Part shown: in pieces, positions 37,580 to 47,263 of the stretch
How the letters are laid out: the number at the start of each line of letters is the position of its first letter
How positions within the stretch are numbered: the first letter of the stretch is position 1
Assembly: GCF_017948265.1 (NCBI RefSeq)
Contig: NZ_CP072852.1
Coordinates: 124,001-188,000 of the forward strand
Direction of reading: 5' to 3'
Source of the DNA: Rhodoferax sp. PAMC 29310
GTDB taxonomy: Bacteria > Pseudomonadota > Gammaproteobacteria > Burkholderiales > Burkholderiaceae_C
Length of the DNA: 64,000 bases
Notes under the pieces: generated by a model
Told to the model about the DNA's origin: nothing
What the model saw: only the letters and a program-made list of their open reading frames with translations
The model's database searches: none
Program-made: the position numbers and the translations under genes

Positions 37580-38554
37580 TCAATAGCTGTCAAGTCCCGC
37601 CTGTTCATAAACTCGCTTGACAAACAAATCAGGTTTTCCTGCGCGCCATTTCTGCAAAGCTTGAATAGGTGTTTGGTGCTTCAAAGCCCGCTGCGGGATA
37701 TGGTGGTTGTAGGTCTTTAAATAGAGCGTCAGAGTCGTCTCCAGCTCAGCCGCTGATGAGAAACGTGTTTGCTTAACCAAGTCGCTGATGCGCCCATTGA
37801 AGCGCTCCACCATGCCATTGGTTTGCGGATGGCGTGGGGGCGACAGGCGATGCACGATACCCATCTCGGCACAGCTGATGTCGAACGTATGCTTGCCCGT
37901 GGCTTGTTTGCTCTTGGCTGTAAAACGGTCGGTAAATTGACTTCCGTTGTCAGTCAGAATCTTTTGAATTCTCATGGGCGAGACTTTTCTCAACCGGCAC
38001 AAAAAATCGGTACTGCTGACGTCAGTCTGGTCGTTGTAAATGTGGAAATAGACCCACCGTGTCGCTCGATCAATGGCCACAAAGAGGTAGCGCCTCTTCG
38101 TCTCATCAGGCATCTGCGGCAGGTACTTGCTGTCAATGTGTATGAATCCAGGCTCGTAGTCCTTGAAGGTTTTCAGTGGCGCAGGCTCCCCCTCAACTTG
38201 TGGCAGCAGGCCTTTCAGATCGGAGACGCCATGGCGGCGCAAACAACGGTCCAAGCCTGAGCGTGAAACAGCGGCATTGATGAACTCGCGGGTGATCGCC
38301 AGCAGGTCGTCCAGGGGCAGTAGAACTGTGCGCCGAAGCTCGACAACAAGTTGCTCCTGCGCTGGACTGAGCGTCGTCTTCAGCGTACGCGGGCGGTGGG
38401 AGCGATCCTCTGAATCTTCGCGCTCTTTCCACTTGCGAGCGGTGGCGGGCGTGATGTTGTATCGGTCGGCCAGCGCACTGGCACCAGCGGGCGAGGTCCT
38501 TATCTCAGCGCGTGTGCGAGGGGTGGTTCGGGCGCAGGGATGGACTTGACTCAT
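37580..38554 (-). CDS. IS481-family transposase
   Basis: 324 residues: an N-terminal helix-turn-helix (LADRYNITPATARKWKER) and a DDE integrase core with Asp in FIHIDSKYLP, Asp in ILTDNGSQF and Glu in NGMVERFNG. No disruption is seen, so it is probably active. Confidence 0.9.
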   Translation of the reverse strand: MSQVHPCARTTPRTRAEIRTSPAGASALADRYNITPATARKWKEREDSEDRSHRPRTLKTTLSPAQEQLVVELRRTVLLPLDDLLAITREFINAAVSRSGLDRCLRRHGVSDLKGLLPQVEGEPAPLKTFKDYEPGFIHIDSKYLPQMPDETKRRYLFVAIDRATRWVYFHIYNDQTDVSSTDFLCRLRKVSPMRIQKILTDNGSQFTDRFTAKSKQATGKHTFDISCAEMGIVHRLSPPRHPQTNGMVERFNGRISDLVKQTRFSSAAELETTLTLYLKTYNHHIPQRALKHQTPIQALQKWRAGKPDLFVKRVYEQAGLDSY

Positions 38555-38637
38555 GACGTCTTCTCTCCTTGTAAGGACGCAATCACGCCCCGCATCAACT
38601 GGCGAGCTTTGAATAAGGGCCAGCTGCGGACGGGAAC
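37580..38637 (-). mobile_element. IS481-family insertion sequence (ends approximate)
   Basis: Contains one transposase. Candidate ends start with TGT: tgtcaagtcccgcc at 37588 on the plus strand, and tgttcccgtccgc read inward from 38637 on the minus strand. They share TGT and TCCCG but the match is poor, and no target duplication is obvious, so the ends are uncertain. If the right end is at 38637, it abuts the first ATG of the defence-like gene and has replaced its upstream region. Confidence 0.55.
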
Positions 38638-38679
38638 ATGATCACACGGGACGCGACAAATAGCCTCAAAAGAGAAGAC

Positions 38680-41451
38680 ATGGACTACATTACAAAAAAA
38701 ATTGATTCAAAGGTTAATCTTTGCATTTTTAATGGTAGCAAGCGAGATGCAGCTATTCACTTGCAATCTGGGTTAGAGTTAAACCTGTTGATAATTATTG
38801 GATATCTTTGGAATAAAAACTTTGAGATTATTCCAGAGGCAGTTCGATTGAAATGCTTTATCGAAATTCAGCGGCCTTCGATTGGAAAAATAGTTGAACT
38901 ATCCCGTGTTTTGGATGTTGGCGGTCAATTATTTAAAATTGCTCGACTTAAAGATTTTCGAGAAGGGATCAATAAATATCCAAGCCTCAGGAACGAGAAG
39001 TTGGGTCATGGGTTTTCCTTCGATGACGATGCTGCATCATTTCTTGCGGAGCTTACTGCTCTGAAAAATATGATTTCTCAAGGATTTAAAGAAATTTTCG
39101 GTGAAAAGTTCGATTTTGTGAAAATTACAAAAGAAGAAGGGGCGGTTTACAAAGGAATAAATTTCAAATCCGATGGTGATTTGGCACCTTGGAGTTCGCC
39201 AAGAGCAGCTGGAATACTCCAGATCGAATGCGTATATATAAAAACTATGCAAGGGATGTTCTTATTATCCCCCTTTGTTGCGATTGACGATGAGCAAGAA
39301 TTTTTCACTTTCTCTTACGTTGAAGATAGATTGGCAGCGCGATCTGTTTTCAATAAACTAGTAAAAACTGGTCGAGCATATTTTGAAACACCTTCGCTTG
39401 TGGATGGTGGCCGTGAAATTGATGAGTTTCGACGGCGATCTTCGAATGGGCCTGTTGTAAATAATTATGAAAATAACTACAGAAAATATATTAAAACTGA
39501 CATAGCCAAGAAAGTTGTTAAATTTCTGAAATCAAATGAATCTACGGTTTTTGCTACGTTATGGGGCCACGGTGGCGTAGGGAAAACTGCGTCGATGCAA
39601 CGAGTTTGTGAATCTCTATTGAGCGCTGAGAAACGAATATTTGACTATATTGTTTTTGTTTCTGCAAAAGATCGACTATTAAATTTTTATACCGGCGCCA
39701 TCGAGGCGATTGAGGGGAGCGTTGATTCATTTGATCAGGTTATTGCTTTTGCGAATCGTATAGTCTTTCAAACGGAAACGTTTGACCCCACTCCTTTGGT
39801 TGAATTTAATGGCCGAATTCTCATAGTTCTTGACGACTATGAAACTTTCCCATCTGAGGAAAAGGAGAAATTCCTAGATTTCGTTAAGTTATTGAATATT
39901 GGGCATCACAAGGTCGTATTGACAACGCGCTCGGCTAGTCAGATTACTGGCGAGAAAATAGAGGTTCTAGAGTTGTCTGAAGACGAGACCTTAGAGTTCT
40001 TTGATAGTGTTTTGGAGTCATATCTTCGAATTTCCTCGAAGGATTATCAAATTGGTTTGGATTTGAAGGAGTTTCGGAGTGTTTTTCACGAATTGACCAG
40101 TGGGCGCCCTCTTTTTATATTTCAAAGCGCAATGATATACGGGCAGCGCGGATCCATATCTGAGTTGATGGGCATCGATCTAAAAACACGCCAAGAATCA
40201 ATTTAATTCTTGTATGGACGCATCTGGGATTACTTATCTACCGACGCGCGTAGGGTTTTTTGGGCAATGGGTCAGATGGTTTTTGGTGGGGATTTGATTA
40301 ATGTGATTTCTAAGTTGAGATACATTTTGAATATGGAGAAGGATGAGCAGAGGTTTAGCAGTGCGATCGATGAACTGGTAAAGCTCAAGGTGGTGAAAAT
40401 TGAAGATGGAAAAGTATTTAAGGTTTATTCTAGTGAAATTGCCGCGATAATGAAGGAGGCTCGAATTGATGATGGCGATGCTGGCGGTATAACGGGAAGA
40501 CTTATAACCGTTGGAAGTGATAAAAATATCGATAGCTATTTGGCATTATTAACCGATTCCGATAGTTCGCGCGTTACGCACAAAGTGTCAGAGGTAGTAA
40601 ATAAATATCGTCACCTTATTTCTCGATCTGCAACACGCCCTGACGTAAAGGCAAGAGCCGTCGTAAATCTTGCACAATATCTCATCGAAGACGCCGGTGA
40701 CTATGATCAAGGCATTAGAGTATTTGAAGAATTTAATTTTGAATATAATAAATCTTCTGTATTCGTAAAAGCATTCTCCACCTATCTTTGGCGCGGCGAC
40801 GAACCGCTCAAACAACGGGCCATTGAATCAGTTAAGTCTGCTCTGAATGTCGATGGGATATCTGCTGAGGATGAACTCGATTTGCTGTGCATGCTCATGC
40901 GGTATGAATTTACTTTGTTAGGGAGCGCTCGACAGGAGCTAAAGGATGCGTCGCGGCTGGGGGATATCGAGCAGGAAGAGTATGAGGCGACCTTTGCAGA
41001 ACAACGGCATGAGTTTTTCAGAATCTACAACTATCCTGGGTTGAATATATTTTCGTTTGTTGAAAATAATGTCATTGAAAATCTTGGTCACGAAAGCAAA
41101 ATGAAGTGTCTTAATGGCCTTTCTTATTTTGTAGATGTTTGTATTCGAAGAAAAAAGTTCGATGTTGCTGGTAAAGTATTTGATTATGTGTTCAATAATT
41201 TGAAATATAATTATCATGATAATTTGAAGCAAAAACTCTCAAAAATTCAACAATCAGAGCCGACCCATTTTCTTAAGTATGACGACTATGTTAAGAAAGG
41301 CAGTGTTGGAGATAGATTTCATGGTCTTCAGAAGTTGCCTTCACTTGATGAAGCTAAAAAAGCAAATTTGGAAGTGCGTGGTGTAAAAACCTTAGGGTCA
41401 TTTGCCCATAAGTTGGCAATAGCAATTCAAGGAACCGATTCTGATTATTAG
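38680..41451 (+). pseudogene. HEPN-like / NB-ARC NTPase / helical-repeat protein with in-frame TAA
   Basis: Markedly AT-rich against its GC-rich surroundings, so acquired. Residues 1-150: helical domain with LRNEKLGHGF (R104-x5-H110), the motif of HEPN RNases. Residues 296-303: Walker A GHGGVGKT. 381-388: Walker B LIVLDDYE. 411-417: KVVLTTR, a STAND sensor-type motif. TAA 40204-40206 is codon 509. The same frame resumes at once (FLYGRIWDYLS) with a winged-helix-like segment (RFSSAIDELVKLKVVKIEDGK) and TPR-like helices (AQYLIEDAGDYDQGIRVFEE) to TAG 41451. The whole would be about 922 residues, with effector, switch and sensor in the order of STAND immune NTPases. The stop would separate NTPase from sensor; TTG 40210 could restart. 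ATG 38680 follows AGAGAAG; ATG 38638 is the alternative. Confidence 0.65.
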
Positions 41452-41499
41452 AGCAAGAGGATTTAGGGTCAGCAGTGAGGGAGCTTGAGGGTCAGATGC

Positions 41500-41694
41500 C
41501 GTCTTGAAAGTCAAGCCGGTTTCCAAGAATTGCGCGTCAAAGGCATTGCGTGACTTGAGTACGCCGTATATCTGGCGCAGCAGTTTGTGCATGCAAGCGG
41601 CGATCATCGCCTTGGGAGCCAGCCCGTCTCCCCTGAGGCGTTCCGCGAAGACCTTCATCAAGGGGTTGTACTTCAGCGCCACCATCGCAGGCAT
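41500..41694 (-). pseudogene. IS110-family transposase C-terminal fragment
   Basis: About 60 residues: MVALKYNPLMKVFAERLRGD, then APKAMIAACMHKLLRQIYGVLKS. This is the end of IS110/IS1111 transposases (helical transposase_20 tail). The catalytic parts are absent. It lies next to the defence-like gene. Confidence 0.65.
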
Positions 41695-41758
41695 TTACAG
41701 CGCGAGGGATACGGGGTCAGATCTCGCAATGCAACACTCACCCGGCTAAAGTCCGCCG

Positions 41759-41863
41759 ATGGCACGACCTTTGCGCATTGAATTCCCCGGTGGCTTGTTT
41801 CATGTCACCTCGCGCATAGATCGCCGGGAGCCCAGTTACCTGGCGGATGCTGATCGCCTGCAG
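41759..41863 (+). pseudogene. RAYT (REP-associated transposase) N-terminal fragment
   Basis: MARPLRIEFPGGLFHVTSR and DRREPSYLADADR are the classic first 35 residues of a Y1-type RAYT. The homology ends near 41863 and the frame continues into unrelated DNA that overlaps the LysR gene. The preceding sequence ggggtcagatctcgcaatg is the usual leader of such genes. Confidence 0.65.
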
Positions 41864-41935
41864 ACTTCAAGGGCTGGTCTTACCTTTTGCCTTTTCCAAC
41901 TGATGCAGGAAAAAGACAAGACCCCAAGCTCGCCC

Positions 41936-42826
41936 TCAATTCGACGGTTCGCGGTTCATCAGGTGCTCAAGCGCCTCAATGCGATGCCGGTGCGGTGTGC
42001 TGATGGCGTAGAAGCGTTCCTGCAGGTCTGTGGAGTGGCCGACGGTCACCAGAATTCCCGCGCGAAGCTCATCCTGAACAACCACTTCCGGCAGAACCGC
42101 CAACCAACCACTGTCGCGAGCAATCAGACGCAGCATCGCCATATCGTCTACTTCTGCGCGCAGCCGGGGAGTCACGCCTGCAGAGACGCAAAGCGCGTCG
42201 AACTGCGCGCGCAGGGCATGCCTTGGCCCAGGAAGTGCAATGTCAAGACCCTCCAGGTCTTCGGGGATGCGCAGACTTTGTGATCGCCAGCGACTGGCGG
42301 GCCCCACCAACGAGATTGACTGGCTGCCCAGAAACCGGCAAAGCAGCGGGCGAGCGGGATCCGTTGGAACGGTTTCATTGGCCAGCACCACGTCAAGTTG
42401 GTGCTGAAGGAGTCGCACGATCAGGTCCTCTAGCAGCCCTGACTCCAGCGTCAACACAAGGGAAGGATCTGAAAGCAATGGGCGAATCCAGTTCTCCTGG
42501 TAATTGCGCGACAGGGTGGCCACACTGCCGACGCGCAAACGCGTGATGCCGGCCATGCGGCCCTCCAGTCGCCCCAGCATCTCCTGGCCGAGTCCAAAAA
42601 TATTCTCGGAATAAGCCAGCACCAGCTGACCTGTATCCGTCAGCACCAAGCGGCGGCCAACGCGGTCGAACAAATCATCTCCGATGCGCTCCTCTAGCTG
42701 GCGAATCTGTGCCGAGACTGCGGATTGGGAGGTGTGAAGGTCTTCAGCCGCGCGGGTCAAATGTCCCAACTTGGCCACCCGCCAAAAGTAGTAGAGGTGA
42801 TGGAAATTCAGTTGGTCCAGCTTCAT
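41936..42826 (-). CDS. LysR-family regulator divergent from dabBA
   Basis: 296 residues. The N-terminal winged helix is of the NhaR-like group (LNFHHLYYFWRVAKLGHLTRAAEDL, SQSAVSAQIRQLEERIG) and the C-terminal part is an effector domain. It is divergently placed, 98 bases from dabB, with an inverted repeat between them. I infer it controls the inorganic carbon pump, as CbbR-like regulators do, but the ligand is unknown. The NhaR resemblance may reflect the Na/H-type membrane subunit. Confidence 0.82.
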   Translation of the reverse strand: MKLDQLNFHHLYYFWRVAKLGHLTRAAEDLHTSQSAVSAQIRQLEERIGDDLFDRVGRRLVLTDTGQLVLAYSENIFGLGQEMLGRLEGRMAGITRLRVGSVATLSRNYQENWIRPLLSDPSLVLTLESGLLEDLIVRLLQHQLDVVLANETVPTDPARPLLCRFLGSQSISLVGPASRWRSQSLRIPEDLEGLDIALPGPRHALRAQFDALCVSAGVTPRLRAEVDDMAMLRLIARDSGWLAVLPEVVVQDELRAGILVTVGHSTDLQERFYAISTPHRHRIEALEHLMNREPSN

Positions 42827-42827
42827 C

Positions 42828-42875
42828 GTTCTGTTTTGTATATTGATTTGATACTTTCAATGTATTTTACAGAAC
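42828..42875. promoter_or_regulatory. long inverted repeat, likely LysR operator for dab
   Basis: Arms gttctgttttgtatattga (42828-42846) and tcaatgtattttacagaac (42857-42875) pair at 14 of 19 positions. It starts one base from the lysR ATG and lies 49 bases upstream of dabB. LysR regulators bind such T-N11-A type dyads in divergent promoters. Confidence 0.6.
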
Positions 42876-42924
42876 AGTAACGGGTGAGCATGATCCACAC
42901 ACCCCATTAAAAGAGGTTTGTGCG

Positions 42925-44520
42925 ATGGATTTTTCCCCAGTTTTATTTTCGGCCAGCGCTTTGGCGCCCATCGCATTGATGGCGGCTGCGGCGCTGCTCT
43001 CCCGGCTCGACCGGGTCTCGGTTTCGGCGCTGTGGCGCCGGTTTCAATGGTTTTCTGCGGTTGCAACGACCCTGACGGTGCTGACCCTGTGGCTTGGATC
43101 GAGGGGCGTTCAATTGCCCGCACCTTTGCAGGCCTCATCTCTGGGGCTGATTCTGGCGGTGTTGGTGCAGCTGCTGGGGACCGTCATTGGTGGTTTTTCC
43201 GCCAGATACCTGCAAGGTGAAGACGGGCAGCGGCGCTATGTGGCGGCGTTGGCCGGCGTGTTGGCGGCGGTGCACCTGTTGCTGATGGCTGACCATTGGC
43301 TGGTCTTGATCGCCGCCTGGGCGCTGGTGGGGGTGGTGTTGCAGCAGCTGTTGTGCTTTTACCCCGAGCGGGCATTTGCCAGACTCGCCGCGCACAAGAA
43401 ACGTATCGCCGACCGGGTTGCCGACGGGCTCTTGATCATGGCGGCGGCCCTGGCCTGGACGGAGGTGGGCAGCGGTTCGCTTTCGGCCCTGTGGGCGCAC
43501 CTTGACCGCGAGGGCATGTCGATCGCCTTGCAGCTCAGCGCCGTGGCGCTGGTGCTTGCTGTCGTGTTGCGAACGGCTTTGCTACCCGTGCATGGCTGGT
43601 TAATCCAGGTCATGGAGGCACCTACCCCGGTCTCTGCCTTGTTGCACGCGGGCGTGGTCAATCTGGGCGGCTTTGTGTTGATCCGCTTCGCACCGCTGTT
43701 GGAGCAGGCGGCTCCTGCGCGTGCATTGCTGCTGGTGTTCGGCTTGTCCACCGCCGTCTTGGCGGGCATGGTGATGCTGACTCGCATCAGCATCAAGGTC
43801 CGGCTAGCGTGGTCCACGGTGGCTCAAATGGGTTTCATGCTGGTCGAAGTTGCCTTGGGCTTCTATACCCTCGCGGCGTTGCACCTCATGGGTCATTCGC
43901 TTTACAAGGCACACGCCTTCCTGTCGTCTTCCAGCGTGGTGCGCGCAACGCGACTGCAGGCTTTGCACAGCGCGTCGTCGCCTTCCGCCATCAGTGTGGC
44001 ACTGGCCCCGGTGATGGCGTTCGCGGTCGTGCTGTCAGTTCAGGCGCTGCCGGATCACCCGGCCTGGCCCTGGTGGTGGAGCGCCGTGCTGGGCCTGGCC
44101 TGGGCGCCGCTGCTGTGGCTGCCTGCTGCGCCCGCCCGGCTGTCCTCCAGTGGGCGGCAGACGCTGCTGGGGCTCTTGATGGTCGGCGGTCTTACCGCCA
44201 CCACGCTGCTGGCCCATGCCTTGCCGCTTGGCCTCAGCGACGCGCCCCATGAAGCGCTGGGCATGGTCGCAATGCTCGGCATGGCCGCTGTGTACCTGTG
44301 CCTGGCCCTCTTGCAATTGCGACCGCAGGCGCTGAGTAGCTGGCGCCGCCGGAGCTATGCAGGCTTCTACATGGACGAGGCGTTCACGCGAATGGCGCTC
44401 CAGTGTTGGCCTGTAGTTTGGACACCTCAATCGCCCAAGAACGCTGGCGCCGACGTTGCGGAAAAACCGCTGGCGCCCGCCCCGCAATCAACTGAAAAAC
44501 CGAATGGAACCACGTCATGA
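42925..44520 (+). CDS. dabB: DabB, proton-conducting subunit of inorganic carbon pump
   Basis: 531 residues with 13 or more membrane helices of the NuoL/MrpA (proton_antipo_M) type. It has the Lys/His channel motifs HGWLIQVMEAPTPVSALLHAG and MGHSLYKAHAFL. The C-terminus ends in a short hydrophilic tail, without the NuoL amphipathic arm. The stop overlaps the dabA start (ATGA). In DAB systems DabB supplies ion flow that makes DabA convert CO2 to bicarbonate in one direction. Confidence 0.88.
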   Translation: MDFSPVLFSASALAPIALMAAAALLSRLDRVSVSALWRRFQWFSAVATTLTVLTLWLGSRGVQLPAPLQASSLGLILAVLVQLLGTVIGGFSARYLQGEDGQRRYVAALAGVLAAVHLLLMADHWLVLIAAWALVGVVLQQLLCFYPERAFARLAAHKKRIADRVADGLLIMAAALAWTEVGSGSLSALWAHLDREGMSIALQLSAVALVLAVVLRTALLPVHGWLIQVMEAPTPVSALLHAGVVNLGGFVLIRFAPLLEQAAPARALLLVFGLSTAVLAGMVMLTRISIKVRLAWSTVAQMGFMLVEVALGFYTLAALHLMGHSLYKAHAFLSSSSVVRATRLQALHSASSPSAISVALAPVMAFAVVLSVQALPDHPAWPWWWSAVLGLAWAPLLWLPAAPARLSSSGRQTLLGLLMVGGLTATTLLAHALPLGLSDAPHEALGMVAMLGMAAVYLCLALLQLRPQALSSWRRRSYAGFYMDEAFTRMALQCWPVVWTPQSPKNAGADVAEKPLAPAPQSTEKPNGTTS

Positions 44521-47078
44521 AAACGCCAAACATGTCCGCCCACCCAGAAAGGGGGAGTCTTGCCGACTCCCTGAGCCATCCCAACCAGCACAACGCCCAG
44601 TTGATGGCCCAGCTTGAGCAAGCCTGCGGCCAGGCCTGCCAGTCGATCGCCCCCGCCTGGCCTCTGGATCGGGCCATCGCGGTGAACCCGCATTGGTCAC
44701 GCGTCGGTATGCCGGTGCGCCGGGTGGCCGCACGCATGGCGATGCTGGGCAACATCCAGGTCTTCCCCCCGCGGGAGCGCCAGCTGGCCGCCTGGGAAAG
44801 CGGCAGGATCAGCCCCGCCGATCTGGAGCATGCCCTGAGTCAGTTGCCAGCGGCGCAAGCCTTGCAGCTCACACCGTCTCAGTGCATTGACGCTTTGCAG
44901 TCGAGCGCGGCTGTGCCGCAATTGCCACTGCTGATCGACGTGCTCGACAACGATCCGCAGCGCCACACACGGCTTTCCTGGCGCCAGGCGATCACGCACC
45001 AGGTGAGCCAGATCTGCGGTGCCTACTTTGACAGGCACCAGGCCGATTGGCAGCCCGAGCGCTCGCAGGGCCTGTACGCCTTTTGGCGCGACACGCTGCA
45101 ACATGACCATGGCATTGGCCTGCTCATGGGCTTGCCCGACATTGGACGTGCCATCAATGCGTTGCCCAAGACCGCTGACGACGCTGAGAGCTGGGTCATG
45201 CAGCGCCTGGGGCTGCCACCATCGGTGTGGGCCGACTACCTGGAAGCGGTGCTGTTGACGGTCAATGGCTGGGCGTCTTGGTGCGCCTACCTTGCCTGGC
45301 AAGCCGGCCAAGAAGGCCGCAAGGACGCGCATCTGGGCGAGCTGCTGGCCATTCGTCTGGCTTGGGGCGCGCTGCTGCTGGAGTGCAAAGACGACGCCGA
45401 CGCCAAAAGAGCGTTCACCGAACTGCGGCGCGCTTGGCATCAGGCCCCCACTGTTTTTGATGACGCCGAACAAGCGCTCTTGATCGACGAAGTCTGGCAA
45501 TTGGCGCTGGAGACCGGATACCAACGCACCCTTGCACAAGGCCTGCTTTCGGTTAACGCGGCAGACGCGGCGTCGCAAGAGATCGAGGTACAGGCGGCAT
45601 TTTGTATCGATGTGCGAAGCGAACCCATGCGCCGCGCGCTGGAAGCCGCGTCGCCCGCCGTGCAAACCCTGGGATTCGCGGGCTTCTTCGGTCTGCCGGT
45701 GGCCTACACGCCGCTTGCGACTCAAGCCAGACGTCCGCAACTGCCCGGTTTGCTGGCGCCCGCCTTTGAGGTGACCGATTGCATTGTGCCCACGCCTGTG
45801 CGCCAGAGTGAACCCGATGCAGCGCTTCAAACGGCGGCCGTGCACTTGCGCCAGAACAGCCTTGCCATGGCCGACCAATGGCGCGCTGCCAGCCGGTGGC
45901 CGGGTGCTGCTTTCTCGTTTGTGGAGGCGGCGGGGTGGGGCTATCTCGGCAAGCTCGGCGGCTGGCTGCTTCCCGGCAAAGAAGAGAGAGCCCTAGACGA
46001 CTTGGCGGGGCTGCCCGCCCGATACCGCTCCATTTGCCGCCCCCAGCTGGTCGGTCTCGACATCGATACCAAAGTGACGCTGGCGTCGCGCGTGCTGCAT
46101 GCCATGGGACTGGAGCACAACCTGGCCCCTCTGGTTCTTTTGGTTGGGCATGGCAGTCAGTCAGCCAACAACGCCCAAGCCGCCGCGCTTGACTGCGGCG
46201 CATGTTGCGGTCAAACCGGCGAGGTGAATGCACGCAGCCTGGCGCAGCTGCTGAATGAACCAGCAGTACGCGAAGGTCTGCAGGCCCGGGGCATCGCCAC
46301 GGTGGCGGACGCCACCGTGTTTGTGGCGGCCCTGCACAACACCACCACGGACGAGATCGAAGGTTTCGACCTCGACCTCATGCCGCCGGATGCACGCCTG
46401 CGTTGGGAGCGGATGCAGGACACTTTTGCCAAGGCCGGCGATCAGGTGCGCCGGGAGCGTGCGCCCAGCCTTGGTTTGAACCCGGGTACGCCAAGCGACC
46501 TGCTATTCGCGCAATTGCGTCGCCGTGCGAATGACGGTGCCCAAACCCGGCCCGAATGGGGTCTTGCGGGCAACGCGTCCTTCCTGATTGCCCCCCGCAA
46601 GAGGAGTCTTGGGGTTGTCTTGGAGGGGAAGAGTTTTCTGCACGACTACGACGCCAGCCAGGATGCAGATGGCAGCGTGCTGGAGCTCTTGATGACGGCG
46701 CCCATGCTGGTGACCCACTGGATCAATTGGCAATACCACGCATCCACCTGCGAGCCGGTGCGACTGGGCAGCGGCAACAAAGTCCTTCACAACGTCGTTG
46801 GTGGAAACCTCGGTGTCTTCGAAGGCAATGGCGACGACTTGCGCATCGGACTTTCCAAGCAGTCCTTGCACGATGGCGAGCGCTGGGTGCACGAACCTCT
46901 TCGCCTGACCGTGGTGATTGATGCGGATCAGGCGGCCATCGACGCCGTGATCGGCAAGCACCTGATCATCAAGCAATTGCTGGACAACGGCTGGTTGCAC
47001 CTTTGGCGCTTTACTCAGACGGGCTTCGACTTCTATTTGCGCGGTGAATGGAGGCCTGTGCAATTGGGAGGGCAGTGA
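44517..47078 (+). CDS. dabA: DabA, DUF2309 carbonic-anhydrase-like subunit
   Basis: 853 residues of the DUF2309 family. The zinc-site residues match those known for DabA: C363 and D365 in AAFCIDVRSE, H545 in VGHGSQSANN and C560 in LDCGACCG. The H-to-C spacing of 15 is the same as in Halothiobacillus DabA. Peripheral protein held by DabB. Together they accumulate bicarbonate, which would feed carboxylases; pyruvate carboxylase or an autotrophic pathway elsewhere are possible users. Confidence 0.9.
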   Translation: MKTPNMSAHPERGSLADSLSHPNQHNAQLMAQLEQACGQACQSIAPAWPLDRAIAVNPHWSRVGMPVRRVAARMAMLGNIQVFPPRERQLAAWESGRISPADLEHALSQLPAAQALQLTPSQCIDALQSSAAVPQLPLLIDVLDNDPQRHTRLSWRQAITHQVSQICGAYFDRHQADWQPERSQGLYAFWRDTLQHDHGIGLLMGLPDIGRAINALPKTADDAESWVMQRLGLPPSVWADYLEAVLLTVNGWASWCAYLAWQAGQEGRKDAHLGELLAIRLAWGALLLECKDDADAKRAFTELRRAWHQAPTVFDDAEQALLIDEVWQLALETGYQRTLAQGLLSVNAADAASQEIEVQAAFCIDVRSEPMRRALEAASPAVQTLGFAGFFGLPVAYTPLATQARRPQLPGLLAPAFEVTDCIVPTPVRQSEPDAALQTAAVHLRQNSLAMADQWRAASRWPGAAFSFVEAAGWGYLGKLGGWLLPGKEERALDDLAGLPARYRSICRPQLVGLDIDTKVTLASRVLHAMGLEHNLAPLVLLVGHGSQSANNAQAAALDCGACCGQTGEVNARSLAQLLNEPAVREGLQARGIATVADATVFVAALHNTTTDEIEGFDLDLMPPDARLRWERMQDTFAKAGDQVRRERAPSLGLNPGTPSDLLFAQLRRRANDGAQTRPEWGLAGNASFLIAPRKRSLGVVLEGKSFLHDYDASQDADGSVLELLMTAPMLVTHWINWQYHASTCEPVRLGSGNKVLHNVVGGNLGVFEGNGDDLRIGLSKQSLHDGERWVHEPLRLTVVIDADQAAIDAVIGKHLIIKQLLDNGWLHLWRFTQTGFDFYLRGEWRPVQLGGQ

Positions 47079-47199
47079 TGTGTCAGCATCCCTGCTTCGC
47101 AGGTTGGAAAAGCTTTTGCTGATGAAAACTCGGCAATGCACCTGCAAGGCCATTCAAAGCCAGATAGCGGTGATGGCCCAGGCCAAGGACTCAGCCTAG

Positions 47200-47224
47200 C
47201 AGTGGTTGTAGCGCTTGGGCAGGC
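47200..47224. repeat. 25-bp direct repeat, left copy
   Basis: cagtgg followed by ttgtagcgcttgggcaggc. It matches 51599-51623 at 24 of 25 positions, same orientation. The two copies bracket the IS256 element and the hydrogenase gene. Confidence 0.75.
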
Positions 47225-47263
47225 GAGCAGAGCGGCGGGTTGGGCCAATTCACCAGGCCAGTC

